Assembly: GCA_029851415.1 (NCBI GenBank)
Contig: CM056744.1
Coordinates: 121,986,838 to 122,050,837 of the forward strand
Source of the DNA: Eretmocerus hayati
Lineage: Eukaryota > Arthropoda > Insecta > Hymenoptera > Aphelinidae
Direction of reading: 5' to 3'
Length of the DNA: 64,000 bases
Shown here piece by piece: positions 38,401 to 48,015 of this stretch. Numbering within the stretch: position 1 is the stretch's first letter; every line of letters starts with the position of its first letter. A program made the position numbers and the translations under genes. Below the pieces are notes generated by a model that made no database searches, was not told the DNA's origin, and saw nothing but the letters and a program-made list of their open reading frames with translations.

Positions 38401-38686
38401 CGCGCAGGTATGCGCTCTGCCACTGCTGTGGCTGCAAAGTTGTGTCGCGAAAGTGCGCGCCACGGCGGCACGAATACATATTATCCATCGCTCGCCCGAC
38501 AGTCCGCGGATTGCGAAATGCAGCCAGTGCATAAATCCGCCATAATCGCACAAAACCACTGCCCCGCGAGGTTCTACAAAAAAAAAAAAAAAAAATAAAT
38601 AAACATCCTACTCACTTGATGAGGATGCGCCAGAAGCAGCCAAACGCCGACCCGTTGGGCACCTCGCTCGTGTACGAGATGGTCAT
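2437..38686 (-). CDS. Bestrophin-family chloride channel, 5' part (exons 1-4)
   Basis: This encodes the N-terminal 161 residues of a bestrophin, a pentameric calcium-activated anion channel of the plasma membrane or organelle membranes. Exon 1 (38616-38686) starts with ATG and encodes MTISYTSEV then FGCFWRILI, ending in phase 2. Exon 2 (3856-3966) encodes WRGSVYKLIWRELL. Exon 3 (2847-3018) carries the pore-neck segment IPMSFVLGFYV followed by KRWWEQYKLLPWPD. Exon 4 (2437-2566) encodes DERGRLMRR and RVKRRFPSLQHIV and ends in phase 1. All junctions have GT donors and AG acceptors and the phases agree. The neck residues known in bestrophins (I, F, F in IPxSFVLGF) are present. Intron 1 is about 34.6 kb and holds most of the mobile DNA in the window. 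The remaining transmembrane and cytosolic exons are not visible, so the gene either runs off the left edge or is broken. Which bestrophin paralogue it is cannot be told. Confidence 0.88.
3967..6016. other. Unique-looking intron sequence
   Basis: I recognise no gene, RNA or repeat here. Short open frames, including one on the minus strand at 4824-5084, have no family signature. Confidence 0.4.
6017..6345. mobile_element. Palindromic MITE, about 330 bp
   Basis: The sequence starts CAAGGGGAGTCCAAGGGG and ends with its imperfect complement (CCCCTTGGACTCTCCTTG). The arms stay complementary to a small loop around 6170-6190: for example CAGAGTCTAACGCTC pairs with GAGCGTTAGACTCTG. No coding capacity is seen, as expected for a non-autonomous hairpin element. 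Its termini resemble those of the elements at 6521-6758 and 39918-41092, and its interior resembles a decayed copy at about 55160-55410. Confidence 0.7.
6521..6758. mobile_element. Palindromic MITE, about 240 bp
   Basis: The inner arms GTTTCGTACCATCTAGAATA and its near complement TATTCTAGGTGGTACGAAAC, and the outer arms ending in GGACTCCCCTTGTTAG, form an imperfect hairpin. The same arms bound the interrupted element at 39918-41092, so this is a shorter member of that family. A small reading frame through it is not credible as a gene. Confidence 0.7.
6760..8758. other. Intron sequence with a recurring GGGGACGGAATTGAC motif
   Basis: I recognise no gene. The motif GGGACGGAATTRAC recurs at about 7438, 7605 and 7995, with a variant near 7455 (GAGACGGAATCGAC). 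This suggests decayed copies of one repeat, but I could not define element ends. Confidence 0.35.
8759..8902. mobile_element. Short inverted-repeat element, about 140 bp
   Basis: The ends TTTGTAGACGTAATCCGGAG and, on the other strand, TTATAGACGTGATCCGGAG are inverted repeats about 100 bp apart. The interior is GC-rich and without a reading frame. This is most simply a very short MITE. Confidence 0.5.
8903..12550. other. Intron sequence, CpG-rich block then AT-rich
   Basis: About 9250-10400 is noticeably CpG-rich and could hold intronic regulatory DNA, but no definite motif supports that. About 11165-11460 has inverted GTGCAC/TGCATG-rich stretches. No gene is recognised. Confidence 0.35.
12551..12556. 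repeat. Target-site duplication CCCATG, left
   Basis: CCCATG directly precedes the left end of the foldback element and is repeated at 13987-13992 directly after its right end. Confidence 0.6.
12557..13986. mobile_element. Long foldback (palindromic) transposon, 1.43 kb
   Basis: The left arm (12557 to about 13206) and the right arm (about 13340 to 13986) are near-perfect inverted copies: AGTAGTTCCACGCGAAAGCG at the left end, its complement at the right end. A spacer of about 130 bp separates them. Identical CCCATG hexamers flank the element, which supports one insertion event. The two mirror-image 60-codon frames in the arms reflect the palindrome and are not evidence of a gene. No transposase is encoded, so it is probably moved in trans. 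Confidence 0.8.
13987..13992. repeat. Target-site duplication CCCATG, right
   Basis: This is the right-hand copy of the hexamer that precedes the foldback element at 12551-12556. Confidence 0.6.
13993..14778. other. Intron sequence without recognised feature
   Basis: Mixed composition. No coding frame with a family signature and no clear repeat was seen. Confidence 0.35.
14779..15612. mobile_element. Non-autonomous element, about 830 bp (copy 1)
   Basis: The left end AGGTAAGTGTGACCAACGTG and the right end, whose complement is AAGGTAAGTGTACCCAACTT, form terminal inverted repeats. A relative of about 835 bp lies at 40082-40918, with matching interior blocks (for example CCCCGGATGATTTCTGCG here against CCCCGGATCATTTCTGCG there). 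No transposase-like frame is present. The frame at 15089-15367 has no recognisable domain. Confidence 0.7.
16003..16110. mobile_element. Short hairpin element, about 107 bp
   Basis: The arms GGCCAAAAACTTTGTTCTTC and AAGAACAAAGTTTTTGGCAC, plus outer TATGCGTC/GACGCATA, pair as an imperfect hairpin. It looks like a small MITE. Confidence 0.5.
16530..16912. repeat. Degenerate minisatellite, unit about 11 bp (ACTAGACCGAA)
   Basis: Repeats of the form GAACTAGACCGAATTAGACC run almost without break, with many substitutions. A second block lies at 17354-17575, and the two are separated by hairpin sequence. No coding role is apparent. Confidence 0.8.
17205..17353. mobile_element. Hairpin element inside the TAGACC minisatellite
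   Basis: The left arm GAAGTATATTTGATCGGTCT and the right arm AGACCGGTCAAATACACTTC are imperfect inverted repeats. Internal GTTAAAGTCAGCTGGTA pairs with TACCAGCTGACTTTAAC. Its position between two blocks of the same minisatellite suggests insertion into the array. Confidence 0.6.
17354..17575. repeat. Degenerate minisatellite, second block (ACTAGACCGAA)
   Basis: This continues the array of 16530-16912 on the other side of the inserted hairpin sequence. Confidence 0.75.
17580..18840. repeat. Degenerate CCATCCACCCATT-type low-complexity tracts
   Basis: Tracts rich in CCAYCCACCCAT and CATGACCCATACGGCCACCC occur at about 17580-17690, 18370-18475 and 18655-18830, separated by AT-rich sequence. 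Flanking segments recur too: GATCCGGACGAACAAAATTT near 18511 resembles TGTGGACGGACAAATTTTGC near 19360. This hints at a larger duplicated unit. Confidence 0.6.
18958..19196. repeat. Tandem array, unit 16 bp (CTCGAGTTCCTCATAA)
   Basis: About fourteen tandem copies of CTCGAGTTCCTCATRA are present, with the variable purine giving ATAA or ATGA, and a few length variants. The unit contains an XhoI-like CTCGAG palindrome. There is no coding potential. Confidence 0.85.
19400..20722. other. CpG-richer intron sequence with a (GCT)n run
   Basis: A (GCT)n microsatellite lies at about 20495-20514. The surrounding open frame (20354 onwards) is low-complexity and runs into the retrotransposon poly(T), so it is not accepted as a gene. 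Confidence 0.4.
20723..20738. repeat. Target-site duplication of the R1-clade element, 3' side
   Basis: GGCCTGGATCTCGGCC here is identical to 26009-26024. The two copies exactly bracket the element and its A tail. Confidence 0.9.
20739..20761 (-). other. Poly(A) tail of the R1-clade element
   Basis: Twenty-three uninterrupted T residues on the plus strand lie between the 3' UTR and the target duplication, as left by target-primed reverse transcription of a polyadenylated RNA. Confidence 0.9.
21015..24047 (-). CDS. R1-clade ORF2: endonuclease / reverse transcriptase, 1010 aa
   Basis: This is the polyprotein that nicks the target and copies the element RNA. I start it at the ATG at 24047 (MASFLQANLNRSGRAYDLL), which overlaps the ORF1 stop as ATGGCTAG; the frame extends further upstream without an ATG. 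Residues about 1-205 form an AP-like endonuclease with LLISEP, VAGDFN, SSVLDLTF and LSDHCPI motifs. Residues about 410-720 form the reverse transcriptase: KAPGLDGIPNEVL, SRQFGFRKGHST, LLDVKNAFNSA, AGVPQGSVKGP and the catalytic FADD near residue 640. Near residue 930 is the C-terminal zinc-knuckle motif CQMCDDPWDNAEHALFEC, typical of the R1 clade. I see no RNase H domain. The frame is uninterrupted. Translation is probably by reinitiation after ORF1, as inferred for related elements with such overlaps. Confidence 0.93.
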   Translation of the reverse strand: MASFLQANLNRSGRAYDLLASDAAKKGIDILLISEPQVGASFSRATLDTSQRAVVQILNKDLRESARPESGPGFAKRVVDGVAVYSCYYSPNDPIELFDRELDALEHSIRLCSEPLIVAGDFNSKAPAWSGGPQDRRGSLLYDLMTTLGLVVMNQIGRETFHRLGASSVLDLTFVSSSIVRRVNTWAVLDSEILSDHCPIQFTIGGIRTYERTSPPVGWKVKELDRDKFNEAITQTPEQPRNARPEEMADMVTNMIAAACDASMPRRKRPRKWRQQAYWWTPEIAQLRKDSNAKRRRAQRSRKKNRPTAEADARLYKQARSKLRYAIRKSKQRCWQALCNMVNDDPWGTPYRVVMSKLRSQLGCSAPTDKPTLLRIVGALFPRGEGRVTFPPPVTEPIPPFEESELRIAARRLTNGKAPGLDGIPNEVLKLVVETRPSLILELFNKCLEAGVFPKRWKRQKLVLIPKGKEGDPMAASSQRPLGMLENLGKLFERMVLNRLERAYEQTGGLSSRQFGFRKGHSTLHAVQMVQNAVERTFNLVPKPGGYCAIILLDVKNAFNSASWEIIYRSLVGRVPGYLLTLVSDYFRDRSVVVETDEGSMELALSAGVPQGSVKGPFDWNVQYDDLLDMELPEGAELVGFADDVALVVVAPNPLDLQDTANESLDRVVERMDSKHLELAVPKCEAVVVTKRRGYRGCKPPVFLIQGQEVPQKRAVKYLGMWLDDKWSFKRHLQEASQKADRTGAALQRLMPNIGGPKPSRRELLNTVSSSVMLYGAPIWGQTARGADIDKWMKPVHRRAAMRVISSYRTLSHDAACVLAKTPPIRLLIDERVRVWRAVERLKTVVAEVRPAHRGVIRDQEREETLTAWQAEWDSPEADGAWTYRLIPQLDKWVERTHGEVDYWLTQAFSDHGCFGEYLYRFKKRNSSVCQMCDDPWDNAEHALFECPDTGTERAELEGRLGRSLSPENIVGAMLRSEEDWKLIAEYVKLAISNKEAKERELQRHERGGR
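24040..25653 (-). CDS. R1-clade ORF1: Gag-like RNA-binding protein, 537 aa
   Basis: This is the nucleic-acid-binding protein that packages the element RNA. It starts with the ATG at 25653 (MAGTKKNLDNFRANLL). A Ser/Gly-rich stretch is followed by a predicted helical, coiled-coil-like segment (about residues 85-155, MREELLVKWGGINSLYREEE). Next come a long Lys/Arg-rich, polar region and a conserved folded part, and then three zinc knuckles near residues 454-508: CFNCLGYKHVAADC, CFNCGVDGHIAAAC and a variant CLQCHRLGVDCDH. The arrangement and size match ORF1 proteins of R1-clade elements. The stop TAG lies inside the ORF2 start overlap. There are no interruptions. Confidence 0.92.
   Translation of the reverse strand: MAGTKKNLDNFRANLLSGCPAQLSSTENDEDDNTMDLDGADQRKKSSSQEERLPNVANPTGSYCQVKPPVAPANGPSGSGGGSSSSQMSSMREELLVKWGGINSLYREEESLMQDIRSHLQEMNNIAKTVNNTPKGVRAELGDLNLNVKRLIGVQKQGESLRREFGAILRSVARGIDHTPSGNADVSGTASNGQCTPSGSNKRKKSSPPSENDKEKRRPKRKDLRLRVQRSDQTPQGLFAPSSQPATPFSRKGSVSGNVATDSEMEWETQRRRARPKKEKKSKRKADRIRVRPDAIVVKQKAGNATYAETLKLIKSKVDGTFAGDKFNKVRQTKSGELLIELQKGAKVAEVRQTIASSLGEDMVVRELQQTVAVDIRDIDLDTTKAEITKAIRDALPDGENEEVIIKALRPAYRGTQLAVVVLSVTAAKPLLQSGHIRIGWVNARIRERVSVLRCFNCLGYKHVAADCKQEKKGKLCFNCGVDGHIAAACTNPPRCLQCHRLGVDCDHISGVATCAAFRQARGGPGPGSQRNRRGNG
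25654..26008 (-). promoter_or_regulatory. 5' UTR / internal promoter region of the R1-clade element
   Basis: This is the stretch from the 5' end of the element (TCCCCTTGCTGTGTCCGCGC on the minus strand) to the ORF1 ATG. It is GC-rich. Elements of this kind carry an internal promoter here by family knowledge; no specific motif was identified. Confidence 0.5.
26009..26024. repeat. Target-site duplication of the R1-clade element, 5' side
   Basis: GGCCTGGATCTCGGCC is identical to 20723-20738 and directly abuts the 5' end of the retrotransposon. Confidence 0.9.
26300..27720 (-). pseudogene. Decayed non-LTR reverse transcriptase
   Basis: On the minus strand, fragments of a reverse transcriptase are readable across stops and frame changes. 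Near 27425-27270 is RFKTGFRKHHSTQTVLLMKL followed by a FDFGEAF block (family motifs SGFRKGHST and FDFSKAFD). Near 27135-27070 is QGSVLGVLLFGLYVNDLPE followed by a stop (family motif [21 protein letters not shown]). It resembles jockey/CR1-type elements rather than the intact R1 element nearby. The outer limits are uncertain; the stretch 27470-27720 and everything below 26790 are assigned only by position. Plus-strand frames here are antisense noise. Confidence 0.7.
27721..31980. other. CpG-rich intron block, no gene recognised
   Basis: From about 27770 to 30600 CpG is frequent and several overlapping open frames exist on both strands (the longest on the minus strand at 29739-30374). They are Arg/Ser-rich and lack domain signatures, as expected from base composition. 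Possible regulatory DNA of the long intron. Confidence 0.35.
31983..32680. repeat. Direct repeat, copy 1, interrupted by a MITE
   Basis: CCGTCAACTGGGTTGACTTT begins a segment of about 200 bp that recurs from about 32684 (CCGTCAACTGGGGTAACTTT), sharing for example TTCTTAAAACTCRTG and CAGCTTCCG blocks. Copy 1 is split by the inverted-repeat element at 32165-32586; copy 2 lacks it. Confidence 0.55.
32165..32586. mobile_element. MITE with inverted repeats of about 45 bp, 422 bp
   Basis: The left end CCCTAGTAAAAATAAGTACC and the complement of the right end, CCCTAGTAAAAATAAGTGCC, match and remain complementary for about 45 bp (to GTTCCC/GGGAAC). There is no coding frame. The parallel copy of the flanking repeat at 32684-32900 reads straight through the insertion point. 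Confidence 0.65.
32684..32900. repeat. Direct repeat, copy 2 (empty site)
   Basis: This is a diverged copy of the segment starting at 31983, in the same orientation and without the MITE. It continues past the equivalent of the insertion point (AGTATGGACTCTCAAAGTCA). Confidence 0.5.
32901..38577. other. Intron sequence, no gene recognised
   Basis: Frames such as 35127-35573 (+) and 36603-37127 (-) are open for 450-520 bp but show no domain, no splice context and no recognisable family. About 35000-36300 and 38000-38570 are CpG-rich. A run of A residues lies at 38578-38595. Confidence 0.35.
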
Positions 38687-39300
38687 GGTGTCGATGTGCG
38701 GCTGATCGTTTGGTGTTGCTGCTGATGATGCTGCTCCACGATTAGTCGGGGCATCGGCCCGCCACCGACGAAATCACGACGACGACGACGACGACGACGA
38801 CAACGGGGCTGCATGCGCGCACCACCGCCCAGAGGAAGAGCTGATAATCGGGTTTGGCGCGCGGATGAGGCTGCGGAGCCCCTGCTGGACCCGCGGCGCA
38901 CCGGGGCACCGTTTTATCCTCACTCTCGCTCTCGATCGGTTTCGTTGTCCGGATCGAGCACTCGCGACTGCCCGGGCGACACTGGCAGTACAGACAGAGC
39001 AGCAGCTCACCTGCGATCCGACGTGTGTGTTATACCTGCGTATACGGCTGTAATACGCGCCGCGGTGTGTCTGCCCCTCCTGCGCGCGATAGTTACATCG
39101 CGACCTGTTGCTCTCTCTCGCAGTCGTATGTGTCGTACGCAGGCCGTGTAGTGGGATCGAATCGGTGCGCGAATTCCCCCCGGTTCTCCGATGTCGGTTT
39201 GCAGTTGTGTTCCCCGGAAGGTAGGCGCACGCAAAGCTGAAAAATCGGCACAGGGTCAACGGTCCGTGGCCCCCAAACGCGACGAGTGACCCTCCAAACG
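38687..39300 (-). promoter_or_regulatory. Bestrophin 5' UTR and probable promoter region
   Basis: The sequence upstream of the bestrophin ATG is GC- and CpG-rich, with a (GAC)n microsatellite at about 38776-38801. CpG enrichment at the 5' end of a gene suggests the promoter. I found no TATA box that I would defend and cannot place the transcription start. The 60-160 codon frames here are composition artefacts. Confidence 0.4.
38776..38801. repeat. (GAC)n microsatellite
   Basis: About eight perfect ACG/GAC trinucleotide units lie just upstream of the bestrophin start codon. Confidence 0.85.
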
Positions 39301-39917
39301 CGCCGAAAAGTACCGCAACGCCACCGTCCGAAGGGCCCCGTGGACCACTCTACCGATAACGATCCCGACCAGATCAGCGCTGCAAAGCAAATCTTCTGAC
39401 ATCTCACATCTCTTGCCATTCTTTTCCCGTTCCCGATGAGAAAACCAATCCGAAGTGTGAATTTCATCCCATCTAAAGGTGCCTCATTTGGTTCTGCACA
39501 GTTGGGTCAATTTTTCTTGAATGAGCGACTTATCTAATTGCCAAGAACACACCACGAGGTGGATACGGAATTGTTTTATACGACACATGAATTCCCATGA
39601 TGAACAAGTTATATTCCCTCATTTACGGGTTGTCCATCTATCACGTAAGGGGCTCATAGATGAGTGATGCTCTGTCCACTGCACCAGCGTAGACATACCC
39701 AATTTCCAATATTCGGAACAGCGTTTGATTGAAGCAAGACAAAAATCCAAATCAGCCATTTGAATATTGAACGACTCCATCTACACACCATCCAAAACAC
39801 AAGATGTACGGGCTATAAGGTTAAAATCTCAAAAAAGTACATAAAAACAAGATTTTTCAACCTCATTTTTTTGAAATTCTTCATCACTTTGCGATTTCGT
39901 ATTAACATTGTGACTCA
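39301..39917. other. Intergenic sequence without recognised feature
   Basis: GC content falls away from the bestrophin 5' region. No gene, RNA or repeat is recognised. Confidence 0.35.
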
Positions 39918-41092
39918 CAAGGAGAGCCCGGAGTCTCTGGGTCCTGAAATCTCACCAAAATTTCTTCACTGTTTCGTACCACCTAGAATATGAAGAATCT
40001 AAAGCAACTCTGTCAAATGGGCCTTCTGGTCTGAGCTACATGCAGCCAGAAACGTCAACATTGCTAGTATACCTATATACTAAGGTAAGTGTACCCAACT
40101 TGCCTCTGTACCCAACTTGCCCCCATATGCCGATCTCAGGAATGGGCGCTCGTTGACCTTCCCGCAATTTTTTTTTACGTTTGTTATGTTAAAATATGAG
40201 AAAATACGTAGTTTTCAACGACCCCGGATCATTTCTGCGTTTTCCAGAAAATATAAAGTGAGTTTTCCATTTTTCGTGTTTGCATGGCTAAGAAATCACC
40301 GAGGAAATCGCGTTCACTAAAACCGGTGCCAATTTATTTTTATTCGACCAATCTTGACGTACCTTAGCGCATTCGATTCCTCGTCTCAAGACCTTCAAAA
40401 TCCGCTCTTCAGAGTTGCAGAACTCTGACTTGGAGCGATTTTATGTACAAAACACGAAGATGGTTTGAGAATCAAGAAGGCCGACATCGGAGTGTACCCA
40501 ACATGCCCCCATATGGTTATCTCGGAAAGGCGTGCAGTATGGCTTTTTTTACCACTCAAAACGTATTTATCACGTCAAAATAGGTCGGAAACGATGTCTT
40601 GGGCCAGCTCAAAGCTACAAATGTCGCTGCACGGTGATCAAAACGGATCAAAGCGATTTTATTCACTTCATCGCCGATTTACATTGTTTTAAATGATGGG
40701 GGCAAGTTGGGTACACACTTTTGTAAACTCTCAAAAATCACCTTTTGGGAGAATTCAAACAGTTCGGCTCCACTTCATCCAATTCGGACGTATCTTAGCT
40801 CATTCTGAAGGTCTTGAGACAAGCTTCAAAATGAGTTAGAGTACGTTGGAAAATATTGAGATTAGCCAGAATTATTAAGAAAATGGCTTAATGGGGGCAA
40901 GTTGGGTACACTGACCTTATATCACTTTTTAACATGGGCCTATATGGGCAATGCTAATGTCAGGCTGCAGTAGCTCTGAACGGCAGGCCCATTTGACAGA
41001 GTTGCTTTGGGTTCTTCATATTCTAGGTGGTACGAAACTGTAAAAAAATTTTGATGAGATTTCAGGACCCGGAGACTCCGGGCTCCCCTTGT
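39918..41092. mobile_element. MITE interrupted by a nested element
   Basis: The outer arms ACAAGGAGAGCCCGGAGTCT and the complement of the right end ACAAGGGGAGCCCGGAGTCT, with inner GTTTCGTACCACCTAGAATA against TATTCTAGGTGGTACGAAAC, define the same hairpin family as 6521-6758. The middle is split by an unrelated inverted-repeat element (40082-40918). Without it the host MITE would be about 340 bp. Confidence 0.75.
40082..40918. mobile_element. Non-autonomous element, about 837 bp (copy 2), nested
   Basis: The left end AAGGTAAGTGTACCCAACTT and the complement of the right end AAGGTCAGTGTACCCAACTT form terminal inverted repeats, extended by GCCCCCATATG-like sequence. It shares ends and interior blocks with 14779-15612. 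No transposase-like frame is present. It must be younger than the MITE it interrupts. Confidence 0.75.
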
Positions 41093-42478
41093 CAGTATTG
41101 AAACGTTTCAGCCTTTCTGGATATGCCTACGTGTGCAAGAATACTTTCAAACCTCTGCATGCCGATCGACACTTCGAAAATTTGATACTGTACTAGGTTT
41201 GTGCTTCATCGACTCACTGATAGTTGGCCCAAAATTCGACATTTCAGGGATTAACGATTTTTGTAAACGGCAGGCAAAATTGTGGTGAAATTGGCTCAAA
41301 TTAAACTCTCAAAAAGTCGCAAATGAGATAGCTCGATGTGCTATTGTGAGCGGCATTTGCGGCACAGATCTGATGTGTTGTTGGCTTAAGCGGGCGATTA
41401 TGTCTCGCGCTCTCGCACATAAATCCAAACAGTGAGATAAGAAAGGAAGTCTTACATTTTTACGCTTGTAGAGCATCGTCGCTCATTCTCCTTCGCCTCG
41501 CATTCTTTACTTTATTCAACAGCAAATACAGCCGTCAAGGTCTTGCCAACTTCATTGCCAATTCCAATTGTTGTGTTTCATTCGACTAAAAGTGCGTTAT
41601 TTACCTCATTCCACGGATTTTTCAGTGGAAGGCTACAAACATGCTGAGTGTCACATTTCTCATTATTACGAACCAAGTCCATTTGTCGATTTGTACTCAT
41701 ACTAAATGATCAAAAATGGAATAAAATGACGCATATCAGAATGAAATTTTCCCACAGGTGCGAAATCGTGTCATAACCTATGCTCTCAACTTGCTGAACG
41801 ACTCAGAACTACTCACGATTCGCTCAAGACAGTTCTGGTTTATATGTGAATATTAATACGGTGATCTATGAAAGAAAGAACTTGGTTATGATGAAAATGT
41901 AAGTAACTGTGGTTCACATTAAGACTCGCGAGGAATGATTATTATCAATCTGAACCCGCTCACACAGAAGTGATTGCAAGTTCGGATTTGTCTGTGAGAC
42001 CCATAGTAATCAGGAGTTTTTCTACCGAGCAAAGTCGAGTCAGTTTCTCCTCTTAATCTTACGGGACTCCAAAGATAGGACTTTTTGATGATTCAGATGG
42101 ATGGTTAGTGGAGTCTAGCAGATAATTGATTAGGTCTATGAATCACCCACTCATGGAATCTGAGTGGGATACATATGACATAAATCAGCAGAGAGTGAGG
42201 GAAGGAGGAAGGATCGTCAAAAAGTTCTCACGGTGCCAATTAAATTAGACCGTAATCAATCGAGCGATAGATGAAGATTCTTCCCGCAACCATCGTGTGT
42301 GTATATATCAAATTGCCGGCACGACAATGAAATGAAGACTGGCTAGAATTGAGCATACAGGATATCTTTATGTGCTTCATTCACGATAGAAGTGTACGAC
42401 GAACAAAGTGGTCGATGGCCACCAGTCTTGGAGCGGTGCAGAACCCATTACGAGGAGCTAGTCGAGTCGAGGATCGCA
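41093..42478. other. Intergenic sequence between bestrophin and the LDH paralogue
   Basis: AT-rich. This should contain the 3' UTR of the minus-strand LDH paralogue next to 42479, but I saw no unambiguous AATAAA on that strand. No gene is recognised. Confidence 0.35.
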
Positions 42479-45743
<3,265 letters not shown>

Positions 45744-47399
45744 ACTGGATCAAACTTGCGCAAGTATTTTGGCAATCCTCTTTGCACTTTCGGCGCACCG
45801 GACGTAGGAACCGCATCAACACTGCTCACATGGTATTTTCTTCTGCAAGATCATTGAGTCCACGCTGATTATTGACACGTTGGTTATGGGAGTCGTTGTA
45901 TTGTAAACATCTTTGTCAACAATATCCCCAAATCCCCATTCTGTAATGAATCCTTGAGCTAACCTCACCTGCCAATTTCTGAGGAATCGGATCGGGGTTC
46001 AAGCAGCGTCGACTTGTTAATAAAAAAATTCTATAATCAAGAATTTTGAGATCATTGCAGCTCTATGCGACATGGTCGAGCTCGACGTGTGAGAAAATGA
46101 CGCATTTGACCAGGGACGAAAAATAAGAGGCAGGTTCTCCAGAACCACGAAAATACCAAAGCGCCAACTGCGAGGCCAACTGCATTAGTTCTCATCAAAT
46201 ACTGGCGATTCTTGGAATGTTCTCTCGCAGATGAGAGTAGGTATTTAAACTCAGTTTGACGATGCTACTGCTGCAAATGGACATAATAATAATAATGAAC
46301 TAGTGCTCAAAAACTTGACCTGACGCCATAAAACTGGTTTCCCGCCAAGAAATCAAAACAAACCGCTCACAGTCACATTGACAATTGATTTTGAATTGTT
46401 TATTTTCTATTCCCAACACTCATACGTAGGTATATTCGCGGAAACTTACACGGGAGCTGTAATGGCCTCCCATTTCACCCAGTGAACTCCGAATCTCTCC
46501 ATTTGAATTTTGCTATACGTATTCTATTGGTAATAAACTTCTCGATCGACACGTTTCCACGTCTTTTGAAATTTCAAGGATCGAGGGTCGAAGTGTCAGT
46601 TCCGTGGATTGCTTATACGGATTCCGGATAATTCTAAGAAGTGCCAGTTAGTGACACAGTGATTCATCTCTATCTATGGTTGATGATGACAGTTCATTTC
46701 ATCAACAACAGTAAGTCAACCAGGTGCCACATCAGTTGCACGTTTAAGTGTTGGGAATTTTTTAATAGACCTCCATTGCTCTTCTAACTTTTGCAGTGGA
46801 GAGGAGATGGCGAATCTGAGTCGGGTACGGCCTGGGCAGCATTTGGCGGGAAGGCTCATGTCATGTCAGCCACGAGTGCGACAAGGACGCATCACTCGCA
46901 ACTTTTCGACAATGGTTTTGCTAGCCGGCCCAGCCATTGGCAGTATATGGGGAAGTCTCAGAAACTTTTAACTTTTGACTTCAAAAAGTGAAATAGTAGC
47001 AAAAGTTGATAACATGTCTGTTATTTTGTAAATAGCTTCTCTGAAAAAATAAAGAACATGATTGCATGTGTGGACGCGCTATGAGGAAACGCTAAAAACG
47101 TCACATTTTAAATATGCATTGAGGAGTACCATCGGGTTTTGGTGCATTTTTGACGAATTGGAGGCTTCATAGCCTTCACTTTAAAGTGCATTGCTCGAAA
47201 TCGCTTCGGAGCTGCTGTTTAGCGGAATAGATTCAATATTCTGGGGCTTTTTTGGATGAAGTTCAAATAGTTTTAGGCTGCTCCCTGAGCCCTAGCAGAT
47301 GTACATCCAAGGCTGGCCTCTTGCTTTTCTGAATCTTTGAACCATGATCTATCACTCCATGAAAATTGTTTTTTTTCATAAACCCCGAAAACCTCATAG
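45744..47399. other. Intergenic, upstream of the LDH paralogue
   Basis: This presumably contains the promoter of the minus-strand paralogue near 45744-46000. I found no convincing TATA box or other motif. No gene is recognised. Confidence 0.35.
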
Positions 47400-48015
47400 A
47401 TCGGAAAAGAAGCCTAAGTGCACTTAAGCCCTTTTACGTATCCGATAAAAGAGCCTAAAGGTTCTTAGGCCCTTCAGCTTATTAGATAGGAGAGCGGCCT
47501 TTGGTCGATTTAATGATAAGAGTTAGACCCTTTTATCGGTGGTATGGCGGGAATTAGACTCTTTTGTCGATTGAATGATGAGAGTTAGGCCCTTTTGTCA
47601 ATTGAATGATTGGAGTCACGCCCTTATATCAGTGGTACGACGGGAGTTAGGCCCTTTTGTGGATTGAATGATCGAAATAATCAGAATCTTCAAGACAACC
47701 TGAGAGAACCAAATCTCTCAACATGAACGCGAGTACATGAAGGGGTCTTATCACAGAGAAAGGTATCCAAGAAGCCATCAAGGCCGCGATGATTTTCTAA
47801 AAGAGCCTGCCTGCCGGTATTGAGAAAAAGGGCCTATGTGCAAGAGTATTGGTAACAAGGGCCTAATTAAAAAAGGCCTAAATTTAACAGTATTGATGGA
47901 AATTGCCTTATCACTGAATTGGATTCTAAAAGGGCCTAAGTCGACGGAAAAATTCGTTCAAAAGGGCCTAACTTCTCTTTCGATATCGGGATGAAGGGCT
48001 TAAGTGGTGGAGTAT
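47400..48015. repeat. Degenerate repeat array of TTAGGCCCTTTT, two orientations
   Basis: From about 47420 to 47680 the motif TTAGGCCCTTTTGTCGATTG recurs with a period near 30-60 bp. From about 47800 to 48000 its complement AAAAGGGCCTAA recurs with irregular spacing. The array is thus a degenerate inverted arrangement around about 47740. No coding capacity. Confidence 0.6.

Larger units (their letters stand above)
3967..38615 (-). other. Bestrophin intron 1, about 34.6 kb
   Basis: This is the interval between the donor after exon 1 (CAA|gtgagt at 38616/38615) and the acceptor before exon 2 (tttttcag|A at 3967/3966). The phases match (AA plus A gives Lys before Trp-Arg-Gly-Ser). Transposons and satellites fill much of it; they are listed separately. 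Between them, CpG-richer blocks (about 9250-10400, 19440-20720, 27770-30600, 35000-36300, 38000-38600) alternate with AT-rich sequence. I recognise no nested host gene. Confidence 0.8.
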
